A program made the position numbers and the translations under genes. The notes beneath the pieces are model-generated. The model saw only the letters and a program-made list of their open reading frames with translations, was not told the DNA's origin and searched no databases. From the NCBI GenBank assembly GCA_938073895.1, contig CALJFB010000047.1, positions 1 to 41,443 of the forward strand: 41,443 nt of DNA, written 5' to 3'. Each line of letters begins with the position of its first letter. Positions within the stretch are counted from its first letter, which is position 1. The DNA is from an uncultured Flavobacteriaceae bacterium (lineage in GTDB: Bacteria; Bacteroidota; Bacteroidia; Flavobacteriales; Flavobacteriaceae). This document shows positions 37,964-41,443 of this stretch, piece after piece.

Positions 37964-40900
37964 ATGAAAGTAACTTTTACATTTCTAATCTTAATTTTTT
38001 GCATTAGTAATAGCCAATCTCAAACCAATAATTATGCCAAATTATGGGCTAAAGTTGAAGCATTAGAAACTGAAGGCTTACCAAAATCGGCACTTAAAGT
38101 CGTTACAGAAATAGAAACTCTAGCTCATAAAGACCACAACCAAAAACAGCTAATTAAAACGTTACTATTTAAAAGTAAATTTGCTTTGCTTTTAGAAGAG
38201 AATGCGCAACTTAGTATAATTACAGATTTTAATTTGGCTATTTCTAACAGTCAAGTTCCAGAAAAAAATGTGCTTCAAAATATGTTAGCCACTTTGTATT
38301 GGCAATATTTTAAGCAAAATCGTTATAGATTTTATAATAGAAATAAAACAAGCAAAAAAGTTGATAACGATTTTAGAACTTGGGATTTAGAAATTTTATT
38401 CAAGGAAATTCATACCAATTACCAAGCGTCTTTACAAAACGGATTAATTTTACAGGAAACGCCAATTAGAGATTTCTCTGTACTTTTAAACACGCAAGAA
38501 AACTCAGAAACGTTTAGACCAAGTATGTTTGATTTACTAAATCATAATGCTTTAGATTTTTATAAAACAACAGAAAACAGAATAACAAAACCGGCCGAAA
38601 CGTTTAGTATTCAGAATAAAGACTATTTTAAAAATGCATCAGAATTTGCTAAACTTAAATTAAAATCTACAGATCATTTAGCACTGCAATATCACGCATT
38701 ACGCATTTACCAAGAGTTAGTTCAGTTTCATCTTAAAAACCCAGAATCTTTAGCTTTAGCTCAAATTAATATAGATAGATTACATTTTGTAAATAAAAAC
38801 ACCGCTTTAGAAAACAAAGAAGATTTACTTATAAACACGTATAAAGCCGAAATTAAATTTGCTAAAAACAGCAAAGCAAAAGCGTTATATAATTTCGAAA
38901 TTGCAACTGTTTATCTAAATCAAGGGTTATATTTTAACACAGAAAATCCAGAACATAAATGGAACTTAAAAAAAGCGCTAACTATTTGCCAAAACACCAT
39001 AAATAAATTACCTAATAGTAGTGGTGCAAAAAAATGTGCCATTATAAAATCTCAAATTTTAAGGCCGCAATTAAAAATCACTTCACTTTCTAACCTAAGT
39101 CCAAACCAAAACGAAAAGGTTTTAATTAGCTACAAAAACTTAAATAACATAGAATTTTCTTCCTATAAATTAAGTAAAAAACAATTTAACGAGATTAACA
39201 AAACCTATAACGAAGACGCTAAACTTGGTTTAATAAATAAGTTAAAAGCCAACAAAACATGGACTAAAGATTTAAGAAACGATAACGATTACCAAAACCA
39301 CAGTACAGAATTACTATTACCACAACTTGGTTCTGGATTATATTTAATTACCGTAAAATCTAATAAGATTTGGGCTGCTACAACGCTACAAGTCACAAAT
39401 ATTTCTATGGTAGAATCTGAAGATGACGAACAGAAACAACTTCAGTTTATAGATAGAATTAATGGCAAACCTATAAAAAATGCAAACGTAGCTATTGCAT
39501 TTTATTACAGAAACGAAAAAGCGCAAACAAAAGCATACATAACTAATAGCAAAGGTTTTGTAAGTTTTAAAAAAGCACCGCATAGCCGTAGTAAATTTGA
39601 AATTGAAATTAGTCAAAACAATAAAACTGCGTATTTTGGGAAATCTCATATTAATTATTACAATAGAAAAAGCAAGAAAGACCAAACAATTTATCAGTCG
39701 TTTATTTTTACAGATCGTAGTATTTACAGACCAAACCAAACCGTTTATTTTAAAGCTATTGCCTTAAAAACAGAATATCTAAAATCTGAAGTTATTCCAA
39801 ACGAAGTTTTTGAAGTTGTTTTATACAACACCAATCGCGAAAAAGTAAGCAGCTTAGAATTAACGTCTAATGATTTTGGAAGTATTTCTGGCGAATTTAG
39901 TCTACCAAACAATGGCTTAAATGGTAAATATTATATAGAAATAGATTCAAAATCGGGTTTAAACCTAAAGAAAAATCATTATTTCTCTGTTGAAGAATAC
40001 AAACGTCCAAAGTTTGAAGCTACATTTAATCCTGTAACTAAAACCTATAAAATTAACGATAGCGTAACCGTAAAAGGATTAGCAAAAGCATTTGCTGGTA
40101 GCACAATTACAGACGCAAAAGTGGTTTACAAAGTAAAACGCGAGGTTAATTATCCGCATTGGTATATGTGGCGCAGACCTTTCCAGAACATGCAAGCGCA
40201 AGAAATTACGTTTGGAGAAATTAAAACCAATAAAAAAGGCGAATTTAATATTACGTTTAAAGCCATTCCAGACCTTAAAGCTAACAAAGCAAGTTTGCCC
40301 ATTTTTAGCTATAAAATAACCGCAGATGTTACAGATATTAATGGAGAAACTAGAAGTGCAACCACAATCGTAAAAGTTGGTTATCATACTGTTTTGGCAG
40401 GTATTTCTATTGCCAACTTAATAGATAAAACCAATAAAAATGAATCTTTAAGTATTAATAGCACAAACTTAAATGGTCAATTTACACCTGCTAAAGGTCT
40501 GCTTAAAATTTACAAATTAAATGCACCAATTTCTGTTTTAAGACCAAGACCTTGGAAAGCTCCAGACTATAAAAATCTTAGTGAAGCCGATTTTAGAATC
40601 CTTTTTCCGCATGAAGCTTATGCTAATGAAAACGATGTGCAAAATTGGACCAAAGGCGATTTAGTTTTAAATAAAAATTTTAATACCGAAAAAGAAAAAA
40701 CCATTGCTTTAGGCAACTTAAAAAAATGGAAATCTGGTAAATATGTTGCTATTTTAAGTAGTACAGATAATTTTGGGCAAGCCATAAAAGACGAAGCAAA
40801 TTTTACCATTTATTCAAATAAAGATTCTGTTTTAGCAGATAATCAGTTATTTCAAATTAAAACAGATAAAACTACTTATGCCGTAAACGAAACTGCAGAA

Positions 40901-41443
40901 ATTAGTATTGCTACTGCTGCCAAAGATGTAGTGGTTACTTTAACTATAGAAAAAGATCATAACATAATTGAAACTAAACTAATTAAACTTAGTAAAAACA
41001 CAAAAACCATACAATTACCTATAAAAAAAGCCGATTTAGGTGGATTTGTTGTGCATTACAGTTATGCGTTTGCTAATAGTTTTAGTTCTGGACAAGTTGC
41101 TATAAATGTACCATATCCAACCTCTAAATTAGAAATAGAAACATTAACCTTTAGAGATAAATTACAACCTGGAACCGACGAAACTTGGAGTTTTAAAATT
41201 AAAGGCGATAACAAAGAAAAAGTTTCGGCAGAATTATTAGCCAGTATGTACGATGCGTCTTTAGATCAATTTAAATCACATAATTGGCAATTTAATCCAT
41301 ACCAACCACAAACCTATAGAAGTAATTACCGCTATAATGCCAACTATAGTTTTGGTACAGAAATTTTTAGGGTTTATCAGAAATATCAACCTTATTTCAA
41401 TCAACCACAACAACAATTTGATAAATTGAATTGGTTTGGGTTT
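37964..41443 (+). CDS. Alpha-2-macroglobulin/MG2-family envelope protein (3' end beyond the window)
   Basis: The open frame of 1160 codons starts at ATG 37964 (MKVTFTFLILIFCISNSQSQ, a Sec signal peptide without lipobox) and runs to the window edge with no stop. The first 400 residues are helical and TPR-like. Near residue 580-600 comes the MG2 signature FTDRSIYRPNQTVYFKAIAL, followed by further macroglobulin-type beta domains (KINDSVTVKGLAKAFAGSTI, FNITFKAIPDL). Full-length relatives in Bacteroidota are about 1900-2100 residues, so roughly half is present. The alpha-2-macroglobulin core, and any thioester motif, would lie beyond the window. A protease-trapping or envelope-protection role is family knowledge, unproven for this subtype. 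Confidence 0.88.
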   Translation, partial: MKVTFTFLILIFCISNSQSQTNNYAKLWAKVEALETEGLPKSALKVVTEIETLAHKDHNQKQLIKTLLFKSKFALLLEENAQLSIITDFNLAISNSQVPEKNVLQNMLATLYWQYFKQNRYRFYNRNKTSKKVDNDFRTWDLEILFKEIHTNYQASLQNGLILQETPIRDFSVLLNTQENSETFRPSMFDLLNHNALDFYKTTENRITKPAETFSIQNKDYFKNASEFAKLKLKSTDHLALQYHALRIYQELVQFHLKNPESLALAQINIDRLHFVNKNTALENKEDLLINTYKAEIKFAKNSKAKALYNFEIATVYLNQGLYFNTENPEHKWNLKKALTICQNTINKLPNSSGAKKCAIIKSQILRPQLKITSLSNLSPNQNEKVLISYKNLNNIEFSSYKLSKKQFNEINKTYNEDAKLGLINKLKANKTWTKDLRNDNDYQNHSTELLLPQLGSGLYLITVKSNKIWAATTLQVTNISMVESEDDEQKQLQFIDRINGKPIKNANVAIAFYYRNEKAQTKAYITNSKGFVSFKKAPHSRSKFEIEISQNNKTAYFGKSHINYYNRKSKKDQTIYQSFIFTDRSIYRPNQTVYFKAIALKTEYLKSEVIPNEVFEVVLYNTNREKVSSLELTSNDFGSISGEFSLPNNGLNGKYYIEIDSKSGLNLKKNHYFSVEEYKRPKFEATFNPVTKTYKINDSVTVKGLAKAFAGSTITDAKVVYKVKREVNYPHWYMWRRPFQNMQAQEITFGEIKTNKKGEFNITFKAIPDLKANKASLPIFSYKITADVTDINGETRSATTIVKVGYHTVLAGISIANLIDKTNKNESLSINSTNLNGQFTPAKGLLKIYKLNAPISVLRPRPWKAPDYKNLSEADFRILFPHEAYANENDVQNWTKGDLVLNKNFNTEKEKTIALGNLKKWKSGKYVAILSSTDNFGQAIKDEANFTIYSNKDSVLADNQLFQIKTDKTTYAVNETAEISIATAAKDVVVTLTIEKDHNIIETKLIKLSKNTKTIQLPIKKADLGGFVVHYSYAFANSFSSGQVAINVPYPTSKLEIETLTFRDKLQPGTDETWSFKIKGDNKEKVSAELLASMYDASLDQFKSHNWQFNPYQPQTYRSNYRYNANYSFGTEIFRVYQKYQPYFNQPQQQFDKLNWFGF

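Noticed and set aside
38000-41443. Minus-strand reading frames opposite the macroglobulin-type gene (e.g. 39386-39739, 40079-40387, 40618-40809)
   Set aside because: They are low-complexity Phe/Cys/Ser-rich frames antisense to a long convincing coding frame with signal peptide and MG2 motif.

Overview
The window looks like chromosome from a marine-type member of the Flavobacteriaceae (Bacteroidota). The DNA is AT-rich. Promoters fit the Bacteroidota pattern TTG-N18-TAnnTTTG rather than the E. coli pattern. There is a SusC/SusD pair, and three lipoproteins carry acidic residues right after the lipidated Cys. The genus cannot be fixed from this sequence alone.

Region 1 (1-19,947, minus strand) is the fused str-S10-spc-alpha ribosomal superoperon. 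Transcription runs right to left: rpsL, rpsG, fusA, rpsJ, then rplC-rplD-rplW-rplB-rpsS-rplV-rpsC-rplP-rpmC-rpsQ-rplN-rplX-rplE-rpsN-rpsH-rplF-rplR-rpsE-rpmD-rplO-secY-infA-rpmJ-rpsM-rpsK, then rpsD-rpoA-rplQ, then carA and eno. tuf, adk and map, which other bacteria often keep here, are absent. Three strong intrinsic terminators (after rpsJ, after rpsK and after rplQ) and two good promoters (before rpsL and before rpsD) suggest separable transcription units. The hairpin between rpsJ and rplC lies inside the cluster with no clear promoter after it, so it may be an attenuator.

Region 2 (20,044-28,292, plus strand) is a cell-envelope island. It holds an A-rich orphan Omp85/BamA-like outer-membrane protein, then a tight four-gene operon: a SusC-type TonB-dependent transporter, a SusD-like lipoprotein and two Calx-beta-like lipoproteins. 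The operon ends at a strong terminator. No glycosidase, lyase, peptidase or regulator accompanies the pair, so its substrate is unknown.

Region 3 (28,306-37,652) holds housekeeping genes on both strands: rlmB, a rhomboid protease, rarA, a three-gene overlapping operon (polysaccharide-deacetylase-like protein, HAD phosphatase, secreted hypothetical), radC, an Mpl-type Mur ligase and a secreted TPR protein.

Region 4 (37,964 to the right edge, plus strand) is the first 1160 codons of an alpha-2-macroglobulin/MG2-family envelope protein that runs off the window.

I saw no tRNA or rRNA gene, CRISPR array, insertion sequence or prophage. The observations most worth following are the rpsJ-rplC attenuator candidate, the terminator/promoter overlap before rpsD, the composite palindrome inserted between rpsN and rpsH, and the SusCD-lipoprotein operon of unknown substrate.
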